This document shows, piece by piece, positions 17,945 to 26,740 of a DNA stretch of 64,000 bases; position 1 is the stretch's first letter, and each line of letters starts with the position of its first letter. Location of the stretch: NCBI RefSeq assembly GCF_902459805.1, contig NZ_CABPST010000014.1:62001-126000 (forward strand), given 5' to 3'. The stretch is from Pandoraea bronchicola. GTDB taxonomy: Bacteria; Pseudomonadota; Gammaproteobacteria; Burkholderiales; Burkholderiaceae. The notes beneath the pieces are model-generated. The model was not told where the DNA came from. It did not search any database and saw nothing but the letters and a program-made list of their open reading frames with translations. Made by a program: the position numbers and the translations under genes.

Positions 17945-18312
17945 TGCTTTGCCTCCGGCGTTTTGTTCTTGAGGAGAAAGTCGATGTAACCAGCCGATTC
18001 GGGGAACAACTGCTTCTCGGTCTGGAATTCCTCGACCATCTTGTCGGGCTTGCCCACCGACGCGTAGAGCAGGCCGATGTGGGCGTGATAGCCCGGAGGC
18101 GCGGCGTTATTGGCGGCCTTGATCTTCTCCAGATCGCGCTCGAGCGCAATGATCTGGGCTTCCTTCGATTCGCCCTTGAAGTATTCGTAGACTTGCGGCT
18201 GGTAGCTTTCCCAGTCGTAAAGGGGCTTGGGCGGCGTTGCGCAGCCGGTGAGCAGCGCGCCACCGATGATGGCCGCCACGGCGGCGCGGCCGGATGAGAA
18301 CTTGCGATTCAT
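17941..18312 (-). CDS. DUF4810 lipoprotein
   Basis: A 123-residue lipoprotein with lipobox LTGC (Cys24). The mature region has WESYQPQVYEYFKG, then a charged helix (IIALERDLEKIKAA) and GYHAHIGLLYASVGKPDKMV. The last part resembles a single TPR-like hairpin, a pattern of DUF4810. The start at 18312 (MNRKFSSGR) gives a clean signal peptide; the frame is open to 18336. It overlaps the DUF799 gene by four bases, so translation is probably coupled. Confidence 0.85.
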   Translation of the reverse strand: MNRKFSSGRAAVAAIIGGALLTGCATPPKPLYDWESYQPQVYEYFKGESKEAQIIALERDLEKIKAANNAAPPGYHAHIGLLYASVGKPDKMVEEFQTEKQLFPESAGYIDFLLKNKTPEAKQ

Positions 18313-18431
18313 GGCGATAGAGATCCTGACAGGCATGCCGTAGCGGGCGAGCGCGCACTCGTACTAACGTGCAGGACCGAGCGCGTCGCGAGCGACGCAC
18401 TGCGGCATGCGGCAACAGTGAAATGGCTGGC

Positions 18432-19115
18432 TTACTTGCCGGGCTTCCAGGCACCGCTTTCGATGCCGGCGACCAGGTTGTTGACGGCTTCGCGCATGGC
18501 GAGGTCGAGGACCTTGCCGTTGAGCGTCGAGTCGTAGCCGGCGGTGCCGCCAAAGCCGATCACTTCGCGATTCGACAGCGCGAACTCACCCGCGCCACCG
18601 CTCGAGTAGACGACTTCCGACGTGGCAATGTCCACCACGTTCAGGTTGACCTTGGCGTAGGCAATCTGCTCGCGGCCGCGGCCGAGAATGCCGAAGAGCT
18701 GCTTGTCGCCCACTTCCTTGCGACCGAACTCAACGACGTCACCGGTGATCACGTAGTCGGCGCCCTTGAGCGTTTGCTGGGTCTTCTTGATGTCGGCTTC
18801 CTGACGAATCTCGGCCATGTTGTCGCGGTCGAGAACGTTGAAGCGATTGGTTTGTTGCAGATGGGTGATCAGGATCGTCTTGGCCTGGCTGCCGAGTCGA
18901 TCGACGTTATCGGAAAAAACGCCGCGCATGTACGCAGAACGGTTGTCGAACTTGCCGACGGCGATCGGCGTGCGTACACCAACGTAAGGACGGCTGGCAC
19001 TTTCCACCTTGGCGACTTGCATGGTGCGCGAGCTTTCGGTGGCGCAACCGCCAAGCACGCCGATGGCGAGCATGGCGGCGCTAAGCAGCGCAATGCTGGA
19101 CTTGCTTTTCTGCAC
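18432..19115 (-). CDS. CsgG/HfaB-family lipoprotein
   Basis: A 227-residue lipoprotein with lipobox LGGC (Cys24). The mature part has the CsgG-family pattern: [46 protein letters not shown], then a glycine-rich segment and [16 protein letters not shown]. CsgG itself forms the curli secretion pore. No curli subunits or csgE/F are nearby, and the DUF4810 and DUF799 partners point to a different outer-membrane complex. It is the first gene of the trio. Confidence 0.88.
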   Translation of the reverse strand: MQKSKSSIALLSAAMLAIGVLGGCATESSRTMQVAKVESASRPYVGVRTPIAVGKFDNRSAYMRGVFSDNVDRLGSQAKTILITHLQQTNRFNVLDRDNMAEIRQEADIKKTQQTLKGADYVITGDVVEFGRKEVGDKQLFGILGRGREQIAYAKVNLNVVDIATSEVVYSSGGAGEFALSNREVIGFGGTAGYDSTLNGKVLDLAMREAVNNLVAGIESGAWKPGK

Positions 19116-19379
19116 GTTGATACCCCTGTATGTGTTTTGACCCGGCGAGCGATGCGTGGCGGCATCGACCCGTCGCGGCCATCTGATCCCTTACCGATTT
19201 GCTGCCCTTTACTGTTGTTAGTTTTAGTAAGGGGTGCCGATCTTATCATGCGTCGTTATCGTGTTGGAGGGGGGCAAGGGCGCTGCAATATCGTGCAAAC
19301 GTCCTCTCCGGCAAGCGGCAGGCTCGGCTTGGCGATACACTCGCTCGGTGTTCCCCTCATGTTTTTGACAGGAGTCGTC

Positions 19380-19856
19380 ATGGCCGACAGTGAAGCCCGC
19401 CCGCCGTTTCCACCATTCACGCGTGAGACTGCAATTCAGAAAATCCGCATGGCCGAAGACGGTTGGAACTCACGCGATCCTGCGCGGGTTGCGTTGGCCT
19501 ATACCGTCGACAGCCGCTGGCGCAATCGCGCTGAGTTCCCGCGCGGCCGCGATCAGATCGTTGAATTCCTGACACGCAAATGGCAACGCGAACTCGACTA
19601 TCGGCTGATCAAGGAACTGTGGGCGTTCACGGAGAACCGGATTGCGGTGCGGTTCGCTTATGAATGGCGGGACGATTCGGGCAATTGGTTCCGCTCGTAC
19701 GGCAACGAGAACTGGGCGTTCGACGCGCAGGGACTCATGGCCGAGCGCCATGCCAGCATCAACGACTCGCGTATCGCCGAGAGCGAGCGTCTGTTCCGCT
19801 GGCCGCAGGGGCGCCGCCCCGACGATCATCCGGGGTTGAGCGACCTCGGCCTGTAA
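19380..19856 (+). CDS. Nuclear transport factor 2/SnoaL-like protein (DUF1348)
   Basis: A 158-residue soluble protein with a SnoaL/NTF2-like cone fold of the DUF1348 group. Visible blocks are [40 protein letters not shown] and [20 protein letters not shown], then [20 protein letters not shown]. The ATG at 19380 has GGAG upstream. Members are often annotated only by fold and their substrate is unknown. It is convergent with mntH, 67 bases away, with no terminator recognised between them. Confidence 0.85.
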   Translation: MADSEARPPFPPFTRETAIQKIRMAEDGWNSRDPARVALAYTVDSRWRNRAEFPRGRDQIVEFLTRKWQRELDYRLIKELWAFTENRIAVRFAYEWRDDSGNWFRSYGNENWAFDAQGLMAERHASINDSRIAESERLFRWPQGRRPDDHPGLSDLGL

Positions 19857-19923
19857 GGCGAACCGGGACGGCCGCTGCGTTGCGCATGTCGCGCCACCGT
19901 CCACGCGCTTTCGTCCTGCCGCC

Positions 19924-21234
19924 TCAGTCCAGTCCGAAGATCAACAGCAGGTTGGTGGCGGTAATGACCGCGAAGAGGCCCCATGCGAACACTTGCGTGG
20001 GGCGTCCGATGGTGTGGCCGTTCATCACGCGCGGGTCGCTGACCGAGCGGATGAGCGGCCACATGGCGAACGGCAGTTGCAGGCTGAGTAGCACCTGACT
20101 CCACACGAGCAACTTGCCGACGGCGCCGTCGCCGAGCCACAGCACGCCGATCAGTGCTGGCACGAGCGCAAGCCCACGGGTAATCAGACGGCGCTGATAG
20201 CAGGGGATCTTCGTTTTCAGAAAGCCATCCATGATGACTTGCCCGGCAATGGTCCCGGTGAGCGTGGAGCTTTGCCCCGACGCGAGCAGGGCGAGGCCGA
20301 ACAGGAATGCCGCCGCACTGCCCGCAATCGGCGTGATGAGCCGATACGCCTGCTCGATATCGGTGACGTTGGTCTGGCCGCTGGCATGAAATGCCGAACC
20401 GGCAAGAATTAGAATTGCCGCATTCACGCCCATGGCGATCACGAGCGAGACCCAGGTGTCGATGCGCACCAGCATGAGCGTGTCGCGCACATCGCCGCGT
20501 TTGCCGCCGACCACACGCCGGGTCTGTACGACAGAAGAATGCAGGTACAGGTTGTGCGGCATGATCGTGGCACCGACGATGCCGAGCGCGAGCACGATGG
20601 CGTCGCGCCGGTCGTGGCTGGGGGCTCCCGGGACGAGGCCTGCGGCTACCGCATGCCAGTCGGGTGGCACCATCGCCACCTGCGCGACGAAGCAGAATGC
20701 CATCGTGCCGATCAACCCGAAGACGATGGCTTCGATCTGACGGAAGCCTTTGCCTTGCAGGCCGAGCACGATCATTGTGTCCAGCGCGGTGAGCACGATG
20801 CCCCACGCGATGGGCACGCCCAGCAGCAGCTTGAAGGCGAGCGCACAGCCGAGAACTTCGGCGATATCGCAGGCGATGATCGAGATCTCGGCAGTGATCC
20901 ATTGCACGAGGCGTCCCGCCCGCCCGTAGCGGTCATAGCTGGCCTGCGCGAGGTCGCGTCCGGCGACCAGTCCCAGCCGGGCGGCAAGCATCTGCAGAAA
21001 GATGGCCGCGAGGCTCGAGAGCGCGACTACCCAAAGCAACGAATAGCCGAATTGCGACCCGGCCTGAATGTCCGTCGCCCAGTTGCCGGGGTCCATGTAG
21101 CCGATCGCGACGAGCAGTCCCGGGCCGGCGAAGCGTTTGAGTTTGATCCAGCGCGATTCGCGCGCGTCGATGACGATGCTGCCCTTGACCTCGGAGGGGC
21201 AGAAGGGCGCAGTGGCTGTGGTCGGCAGTGGCAT
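19924..21234 (-). CDS. mntH: Nramp-family divalent metal (Mn2+) transporter MntH
   Basis: A proton-coupled Mn2+/Fe2+ importer of the inner membrane, 436 residues from ATG 21234. The two metal-site motifs are intact: DPGN in YMDPGNWATDIQAG (TM1) and MPHN in GATIMPHNLYLHS (TM6). Eleven membrane helices are expected. The frame is open to an ATG at 21318 (464 residues). Neither start has a good ribosome site, so the choice rests on family length. Just upstream is a 91-bp sequence repeated 3 kb away in front of imuA, which suggests mntH and imuA were once divergent neighbours. Confidence 0.93.
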   Translation of the reverse strand: MPLPTTATAPFCPSEVKGSIVIDARESRWIKLKRFAGPGLLVAIGYMDPGNWATDIQAGSQFGYSLLWVVALSSLAAIFLQMLAARLGLVAGRDLAQASYDRYGRAGRLVQWITAEISIIACDIAEVLGCALAFKLLLGVPIAWGIVLTALDTMIVLGLQGKGFRQIEAIVFGLIGTMAFCFVAQVAMVPPDWHAVAAGLVPGAPSHDRRDAIVLALGIVGATIMPHNLYLHSSVVQTRRVVGGKRGDVRDTLMLVRIDTWVSLVIAMGVNAAILILAGSAFHASGQTNVTDIEQAYRLITPIAGSAAAFLFGLALLASGQSSTLTGTIAGQVIMDGFLKTKIPCYQRRLITRGLALVPALIGVLWLGDGAVGKLLVWSQVLLSLQLPFAMWPLIRSVSDPRVMNGHTIGRPTQVFAWGLFAVITATNLLLIFGLD

Positions 21235-21258
21235 GAGGGAGGGCGATCGGTCAATGAC

Positions 21259-21349
21259 GCCAACGTTAGCCGGGCCGGCGTTCGCCCGCAAGTGGGATCG
21301 AGCTGGCTGGCGGGGCACGACGCCCCCGTGAATGGCTTATGAACTGCTA
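21259..21349. repeat. 91-bp direct repeat, left copy (mntH side)
   Basis: Aligns without gaps to 24264-24354 with 70 of 91 bases identical by eye. Exact blocks include GCCAACGTTAGCC, TTCGCCCGCAAG and TATGAACTGCTA. The right copy runs into the LexA box of imuA; this copy does not. Together they flank the IclR-nitrilase-dehydratase cassette. Confidence 0.85.
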
Positions 21350-21425
21350 ATTTGGCAATCGTGCCCGGGTGCCCGGAACCGGCGATCCTCGTTGCAGGGG
21401 CTGCCGGTTCGACGCAAGATTTCTA

Positions 21426-22175
21426 TCATTGGTACAACGGTGCCGGCAACGTTTGCGTAGCTGCTTTCAGGCGCTTTGCCAATGTTCTGGGATTGCCGAG
21501 GCGGGCTGTTGGGCCTGCAACGGATATCGCTCCGCGAACCTGCTCCGCGCTAATCACCGGGACCGCAACGCAAGTCAGTCCTTCAATCAGCTCTTCAGCA
21601 TCTATCGCATACCCCTGTTTTCGGACTTGCGCCAGTTCTGCCTGGAGCCTTTCTTTTTCAACGATCGTGTTCGGCGTGAATCGTTCCAGTCCATGATCGC
21701 AAATTCGCGAAAGGAGCCTCGATTCTGCCGCGGCAAGCAGCACTTTGCCCGCGCCGGTGGCGTGTAGCGGTCCGCGCCAACCGATCTGGGAGAACATGCG
21801 AATCGGATGCGGAGAATCGACTTTCGCAAGGTAGACGACGCGATCACCATCTAGCACGGCAAAGTGAGCGGTCTCTCCCGTTTCATTCACCAGATGGTGC
21901 AGCAGTGGCGTCATTCGCTTGGCCAGCGCCGCTTGCGCGCTCACGCTGGCGTCACCGAACAGCCCCGTAAGGCGGAAACTGAGCCGATATGTTTTGTCTT
22001 CCTGAACGACCCACTCTCGTTGTGCCAAGGTTTTGAGTAACCGGTAAATCGTCGCCCGTGGAAGGTCAAGCGACTGTGCTATCTGGCTGACGCCAAGGGC
22101 ATTCGTCGAGCCGGCCAGCAACTCGACGAGACGGACGGCGTGCTCGACGCTGTTGACGGTTGCGATTTCGCCCAT
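21426..22175 (-). CDS. IclR-family transcriptional regulator
   Basis: A 249-residue IclR-type regulator. The N-terminal winged helix-turn-helix is LGVSQIAQSLDLPRATIYRL (about residues 28-47). The effector-binding domain follows, with GETAHFAVLDGDRVVYLAKV, HATGAGKVLLAA and CVAVPVISAEQVRGAISVAG. The ATG at 22175 is preceded by AGGAGAGAGG, a strong ribosome site; the frame runs on to 22469 but overlaps the nitrilase promoter. It is divergent from the nitrilase gene across about 120 bases holding a TCTATA/TATAGA dyad, so it most likely controls nitrilase and dehydratase. Confidence 0.92.
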   Translation of the reverse strand: MGEIATVNSVEHAVRLVELLAGSTNALGVSQIAQSLDLPRATIYRLLKTLAQREWVVQEDKTYRLSFRLTGLFGDASVSAQAALAKRMTPLLHHLVNETGETAHFAVLDGDRVVYLAKVDSPHPIRMFSQIGWRGPLHATGAGKVLLAAAESRLLSRICDHGLERFTPNTIVEKERLQAELAQVRKQGYAIDAEELIEGLTCVAVPVISAEQVRGAISVAGPTARLGNPRTLAKRLKAATQTLPAPLYQ

Positions 22176-22259
22176 CACCTCTCTCCTGACGATTGCACGA
22201 AGACAAACGCGCACCGCTTGCCCCGAGTCAGGCAAGCAAGTACCATGTTCTGTATTGAT

Positions 22260-22279
22260 TCTATAGTGTTCATTATAGA
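22260..22279. promoter_or_regulatory. Candidate IclR operator between iclR-type gene and nitrilase
   Basis: TCTATA (22260-22265) and TATAGA (22274-22279) form a perfect inverted repeat with an 8-base centre. It lies between the divergent genes, six bases before the nitrilase ribosome site. Position and symmetry suit a repressor site. Confidence 0.6.
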
Positions 22280-22296
22280 TACACAAGGAGGCGGCA

Positions 22297-23286
22297 GTGA
22301 ACGAGTCGAACATGGCGGCGCCGTGGACCGCTTCCGTAATCCAGGGAACACCGATTCCTTTTGACCCGCACAGGACTCTGGCAAAGGTTGAGGATCTGGT
22401 TGCATCTGCCGTGTCCCGAAGCGCCAGGCTGGTTGTTTTCCCGGAAGCGTTCGTGGGGGGGTATCCCAAGGGGCATGTTTTTGGATCGTACGTTGGCGGA
22501 CGTAGCGACGAAGGAAGGGACGCCTATCGCGAGTATTGGGAATCGGCGATCGATGTGCCGGGGCCATGTGTGGATGCACTCGCTGCGATTGCGGCAAATT
22601 ATGGCGTTCATATGGTGATCGGCGTGATCGAACGCGATGCCGGAACCCTCTATTGCAGTGTTCTTTTTTTCGGTCCGGCGGGCGACTTCCTTGGAAAACA
22701 CCGCAAGCTGATGCCGACGGGGGCCGAACGTCTTGTCTGGGGCTATGGCGACGGCTCGACCATGCCCGTACTGGATACCGCACTTGGAAAACTCGGCGCC
22801 GTGATCTGCTGGGAGAACTACATGCCTATGATGCGCATGGCCATGTACGCCAAGGGTATTCAGCTCTACTGCGCACCGACAGCAGATTCCAGGCCAACAT
22901 GGGTCGCGTCAATGCAGCACATTGCCATCGAAGGTCGATGCTATGTACTTGCCAGCAATCAGTTTCTTCGGCGTGGCGATTTTCCGGACAGTTACGCAAG
23001 TTTGTTCGGAGACGATCCCGATGCGTTGGTTCAGGCTGGGGGTAGCTGCATCGTCGATCCCTTTGGACGAATTCTGGCAGGCCCCGCGTTTGGTGAAGAA
23101 GTCATTCTCACCGCAGAGATAGATCTGCGAAATATTGCGCGCGGCAAATTCGATTTGGACGTCACAGGTCATTACAGCCGTCCAGACATTTTTCGCCTGA
23201 CAGTTGACGAGCGCCGTCAGGCACCGGTGAGCGTCATTCCTTCGACGTGTCAACATGACGTCAATGGCGGAGATCGACATCAATGA
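22297..23286 (+). CDS. Nitrilase (EC 3.5.5 type), similar to beta-cyanoalanine/arylaceto-nitrilases
   Basis: A 329-residue carbon-nitrogen hydrolase that turns a nitrile into a carboxylate and ammonia. The catalytic triad is Glu50 (VFPEAFVGGYP), Lys137 (GKHRKLMPT) and Cys171 (VICWENYMP). The region ERLVWGYGDGSTMPV and CAPTADSRPTW, and the C-terminal GHYSRPDIFRL, resemble plant NIT4-type beta-cyanoalanine nitrilases and bacterial arylacetonitrilases, from memory of those families. Translation starts at GTG 22297, with AAGGAG six bases upstream. The downstream PLP enzyme overlaps it by four bases, so they are coupled. Codon use is visibly less GC-rich than in flanking genes, which hints at acquisition. 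Confidence 0.92.
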   Translation: MNESNMAAPWTASVIQGTPIPFDPHRTLAKVEDLVASAVSRSARLVVFPEAFVGGYPKGHVFGSYVGGRSDEGRDAYREYWESAIDVPGPCVDALAAIAANYGVHMVIGVIERDAGTLYCSVLFFGPAGDFLGKHRKLMPTGAERLVWGYGDGSTMPVLDTALGKLGAVICWENYMPMMRMAMYAKGIQLYCAPTADSRPTWVASMQHIAIEGRCYVLASNQFLRRGDFPDSYASLFGDDPDALVQAGGSCIVDPFGRILAGPAFGEEVILTAEIDLRNIARGKFDLDVTGHYSRPDIFRLTVDERRQAPVSVIPSTCQHDVNGGDRHQ

Positions 23287-24209
23287 TCACAAAAGACGAT
23301 ATCCGGGGGGCCGCGCAGCGTATCGCCCCGTACATTCGCACCACGCCAGTTCTCCGGCTGGAAGACGGTGCGTTCGACGTTCCTGGCGACACTTTCCTGA
23401 AGCTTGAATCCCTTCAGGTCACAGGCTCGTTCAAGCCACGAGGGGCTTTTAATCGGCTGCTCAGCGAGCCTGTTCCGCCTTCTGGCGTTATCACGGCGTC
23501 TGGTGGAAACCATGGAATCGCCGTCGCATACGCAGCGCAAAAACTCGGCGCGCGGGCGGAAATCTATGTGCCGAGCCTCGCGAGCGCACTCAAACGCAAG
23601 ATGTTGACCGATCTCGGCGCGCAGATCGTTGTCGCTGGAAATACCTATGTCGAGGCACTGGCGGCTAGCGAAGTTCGTGCCGCGCAATCAGGCGCACTGC
23701 AGGTGCATGCGTTCGACGATGCCGCTACGGTAGCCGGGCAAGGCACATTGGCAATCGAACTCGACGCGCAGTTGCCGGACATCGACACCGTGATGGTTGC
23801 CGTGGGGGGCGGCGGGTTGATTGGCGGTATCGCGGCGTGGTTTTCCGGGCGGGTAAAGATCGTCGCCGTCGAACCGGCGCAATGCCCAACGTTGAACAGG
23901 GCGTTGCAGGCTCGCGTACCGGTCGACGTCGAGACAGGGGGCATTGCCGCAGATTCACTCGGGTGCAGGCGTATCGGTAACGTGCCTTTTTCCATTCTGC
24001 TTGAGGCTGTGGACGACGCCATACTGGTGCCGGATGAACAGATTCGCCATGCGCAGAGGGTCTTATGGGAAAAGTTCAGGATCGCCTCTGAGCCAGGAGG
24101 GGCAACCGCGTTCGCGGCGCTGGTTTCGGGGGCTTATGTCCGTTCGCCGGGCGAAAAAATAGCCGTAATAGTCTGCGGGGGCAACGTGGATCCAGCGTCG
24201 TTCGCATAA
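23283..24209 (+). CDS. PLP-dependent threonine/serine dehydratase-like enzyme
   Basis: A 308-residue fold-type II PLP enzyme. The Schiff-base lysine is Lys51 (TGSFKPRGAFN), the substrate loop is SGGNHGIAVAYAAQ, and the phosphate-binding loop is VGGGGLIGG near residue 177. There is no C-terminal ACT regulatory domain, as in catabolic threonine dehydratases, serine racemases and hydroxyaspartate dehydratases. Its ATG overlaps the nitrilase TGA (ATGA), so both are made together. It may process the amino acid formed by, or feeding, the nitrilase; the exact reaction is not determined by sequence. Confidence 0.88.
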   Translation: MITKDDIRGAAQRIAPYIRTTPVLRLEDGAFDVPGDTFLKLESLQVTGSFKPRGAFNRLLSEPVPPSGVITASGGNHGIAVAYAAQKLGARAEIYVPSLASALKRKMLTDLGAQIVVAGNTYVEALAASEVRAAQSGALQVHAFDDAATVAGQGTLAIELDAQLPDIDTVMVAVGGGGLIGGIAAWFSGRVKIVAVEPAQCPTLNRALQARVPVDVETGGIAADSLGCRRIGNVPFSILLEAVDDAILVPDEQIRHAQRVLWEKFRIASEPGGATAFAALVSGAYVRSPGEKIAVIVCGGNVDPASFA

Positions 24210-24263
24210 GACACGTCCAGATGACATTGGCTTTGGCGATTCGGCCGATAGGGGGCGCCACTC

Positions 24264-24354
24264 GCCAACGTTAGCCAGACTGGGGTTCGCCCGCAAGCCG
24301 GATCATGACGCCGGGCGAGACACGGATCACCCGTAAATAGCGTATGAACTGCTA
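24264..24354. repeat. 91-bp direct repeat, right copy (imuA side)
   Basis: Ungapped partner of 21259-21349 (70 of 91 identical). It ends directly at the LexA box of the imuA promoter, so this copy is part of a working regulatory region. The same orientation on both sides of a 2.9-kb cassette fits insertion by recombination or tandem duplication. Confidence 0.85.
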
Positions 24355-24356
24355 TA

Positions 24357-24372
24357 CTGTACATTCATACAG
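24357..24372 (+). promoter_or_regulatory. LexA box (SOS operator) of imuA-imuB-dnaE2
   Basis: CTGT (24357-24360), 8 bases, ACAG (24369-24372), extended to ATACTGT...ACAGTAT. This is a perfect match to the proteobacterial LexA consensus and lies 14 bases before the imuA start codon, so LexA would block transcription directly. Confidence 0.95.
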
Positions 24373-24386
24373 TATTCGGGTGCGCG

Positions 24387-25256
24387 ATGACCCTGCCGCT
24401 TTCCTCCTTGCCTGCCGGGCTGTGGCGTGCCAGTGAACTGGCGCGTTGCCACCGCGCTGGCCACACCACTGGCTTTGCCGCGCTCGACGCCGAGTTACCC
24501 GGCGCCGGGTGGCCGCATGGTGCGGTGACGGAGTTGTTGAGTGAGCGCCCGGGCATCGGCGAATGGCGGTTGCTGGCCCCCGCGTTGCGCGATCTCACGC
24601 AGGCGGGGCAGCCGGTGCTGGTGATTGCGCCGCCGATGCTGCCGTATGCCCCGGCGCTGGCAGGGTGGGGAATCGATCTGCGTTGGCTCAGTGTCGTGAT
24701 GCGTCCGGCGCATCAGACGCGTCAGGCGGCAGGAGCGCGCAATGGGCGTGGCGTGAAGGCAGAGGATCGGGACATGCTCTGGTGTGCCGAACAGGCACTC
24801 AAAAGTGCGTGTTGCGGTGCGGTGCTCACCTGGCTTCCGGCGGCAACGCCCGAGCAGATCCGCCGGCTTCAGGTGGCGGCCGGTGGCGCACAGACCCTGG
24901 CCTGGGTGGTCCGTGGACCGGCCGCAATCGCAACGGCTTCAGCTGCGCCGCTGAGGTTGGGGCTCACCGTGGGGCAGGGGAGCCGTCTTGGTGTGCAGTT
25001 TCACAAGCGTCGCGGGCCGCCCCGTCTCGAGCCGCTCTGGCTGACGTTACCTGCACCATATACGCGTGCCTCGCAACCGGTGACGGATGTCGCCGACGAC
25101 GATCGGCCGACGCCTGTCAGGCCTGATCCGGCCCCTTCGCCCGCCCCATCCACGGTGTCTTCGATTTCTGCTTCCGGAGTCTCGCATGGCTTGCTGGATT
25201 GCCCTGCATCTGCCGTATCTGGCGCTCGAGATCGCCTCTCCGCTCACGCGAGCTGA
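24387..25256 (+). CDS. imuA: ImuA, SOS mutagenesis accessory protein
   Basis: A 289-residue RecA/SulA-like protein of the damage-induced mutasome. It begins MTLPLSSLPAGLWRASELAR, with GFAALDAELPGAGWPHGAVT near residue 30, the position of a RecA-fold Walker-like segment. MLWCAEQALKSACCGAVLTW and GARDRLSAHAS come later. The C-terminal 60 residues are Pro/Ser/Thr-rich and look disordered. It overlaps imuB by 71 bases in another frame. It is the first gene behind the LexA box. It is thought to help ImuB and DnaE2 act at lesions. Confidence 0.92.
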   Translation: MTLPLSSLPAGLWRASELARCHRAGHTTGFAALDAELPGAGWPHGAVTELLSERPGIGEWRLLAPALRDLTQAGQPVLVIAPPMLPYAPALAGWGIDLRWLSVVMRPAHQTRQAAGARNGRGVKAEDRDMLWCAEQALKSACCGAVLTWLPAATPEQIRRLQVAAGGAQTLAWVVRGPAAIATASAAPLRLGLTVGQGSRLGVQFHKRRGPPRLEPLWLTLPAPYTRASQPVTDVADDDRPTPVRPDPAPSPAPSTVSSISASGVSHGLLDCPASAVSGARDRLSAHAS

Positions 25257-26721
25257 CGCACCACCGACCGACACGACGGTGGTGCTCGCGCAGTCGCGTG
25301 TCTGGCAGGCGAGTGAGGCGGCGCAGGCTGCCGGGGTACAACCCGGTATGCGCCGTGGCGGCGTGCTGGCGTTGCTGCCGCAAGCGCGGTTTCACGATCG
25401 CGACGATTCGGCCGAGACCGTGGCGCTTGAAGCGTTGGCGCTGGCGTTGTTGCGCTTCGGCCCCGATGTCGCCATCGCCTCGCCGCAATGCGTGCTGATC
25501 GACGTAGCGCCAAGCCTGCGTCTGTTCGGCGGTTTGGCTTCGCTGACTGCGCAGGTGCTCGAGAGTGCCGAGGCGCTCGGCCATCGTGCGTCGCTGGGCA
25601 TTGCCGCCACGGCCAGCGCGGCGGCGCTGCTCGCGCTGGCCGGCGAAGAGGCGATGCCGCCCATGCAGGCGCCGGCCCCGGCGGAACTTCCACACCAACT
25701 CGATTCGCTTTCGGTGACGTTGTTGTCCGAGGCGCAACCGTGGCTCGAGTGGCTCGCACACATCGGTTGTGCGACGTTGGGCGAATTGCGTGCGCTCCCC
25801 GCAGCGGGCGTGCGACGCCGCTGCGGCGCCGATCTGCCTGCCGCGCTCTCCCGCGCCTATGGCGAAACGCCGGAGTCGCCGCACTGGTATCGCGCACCGC
25901 CGCACTTCGAGGCGGTGTTGCCGCTGCCATCGCTTACCCATGACATCGACGTGCTGCTTTTCGGCTTGCGCCGTCTGCTTGCCCAACTGACGGGATGGCT
26001 TGCCGCCGGGCAATTGGCCACGCGCGGGCTTACGCTGGTGCTCGAGCATGAGCCGCTCGGGCGGCAAACGCTGGCACCGACGCGTTTCGATATCCGTCTC
26101 GCCGAAGCGAGTGCCGCGCCCGCGCACTTGTTGTCGTTGTGCAAAGAGCGGCTTGCGCGTTCGCCGTTGATCGCCCCGGTGCTGACCTTGCGGCTCGACG
26201 TTACGCAAACGGCCCCGCACGTGCCGCAAAGCGGCTCGTTATTGCCCGAGCCCGGACGTGCCCGGCAGGATTTTGTGCAACTGATGGAGCGCGTGGCGGC
26301 ACGCCTGGGCGACGAGCATGTGCGGCGTTTGCAGGTGCGTGGCGATCACCGGCCCGAGGCGGCGTTCGTCAGTGTGCCGTACGGGGTATCTGCGCGTGCG
26401 GCGCATGCCGCTGACGGCACGACATCCTCCGGTACGGGCCGTCATTTGCCGGATGGCGAAGGGCGGTTGCCGCCGCGTCCGGCGTGGTTGCTCGATGCGC
26501 CGCAACGGCTCAGCGTGCATCAGGAGCGTCCATGGCGGCAGGGACCGTTGCAACTGGTGAGCGGCCCGGAGCGTATCGAAGCGGGCTGGTGGGAGCCGGG
26601 CACCGTTACGCGTGACTACTTCATTGCGGCCGATGCCCAGGGGGCATTGCTGTGGGTGTTTCGAGAGCGTCCCGTGAAAGGGGCGGATGCCGCGTGGTAT
26701 TTGCATGGCCTGTTCGGCTGA
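25186..26721 (+). CDS. imuB: ImuB, Y-family polymerase-like mutasome subunit
   Basis: A 511-residue Y-family-like protein starting MACWIALHLPYLALE, with GGAG just upstream. It keeps the palm and little-finger layout (VLAQSRVWQASEAAQAAGV; LIDVAPSLRLFGG) but, as known for ImuB, lacks most polymerase catalytic acids and serves as a beta-clamp adaptor for DnaE2. The C-terminus ends YLHGLFG, the usual ImuB tail. The frame extends upstream to 25087 within imuA, but the family starts at this Met. Confidence 0.93.
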   Translation: MACWIALHLPYLALEIASPLTRADAPPTDTTVVLAQSRVWQASEAAQAAGVQPGMRRGGVLALLPQARFHDRDDSAETVALEALALALLRFGPDVAIASPQCVLIDVAPSLRLFGGLASLTAQVLESAEALGHRASLGIAATASAAALLALAGEEAMPPMQAPAPAELPHQLDSLSVTLLSEAQPWLEWLAHIGCATLGELRALPAAGVRRRCGADLPAALSRAYGETPESPHWYRAPPHFEAVLPLPSLTHDIDVLLFGLRRLLAQLTGWLAAGQLATRGLTLVLEHEPLGRQTLAPTRFDIRLAEASAAPAHLLSLCKERLARSPLIAPVLTLRLDVTQTAPHVPQSGSLLPEPGRARQDFVQLMERVAARLGDEHVRRLQVRGDHRPEAAFVSVPYGVSARAAHAADGTTSSGTGRHLPDGEGRLPPRPAWLLDAPQRLSVHQERPWRQGPLQLVSGPERIEAGWWEPGTVTRDYFIAADAQGALLWVFRERPVKGADAAWYLHGLFG

Positions 26722-26740
26722 GTCCACGGGCCCCTGTCTT

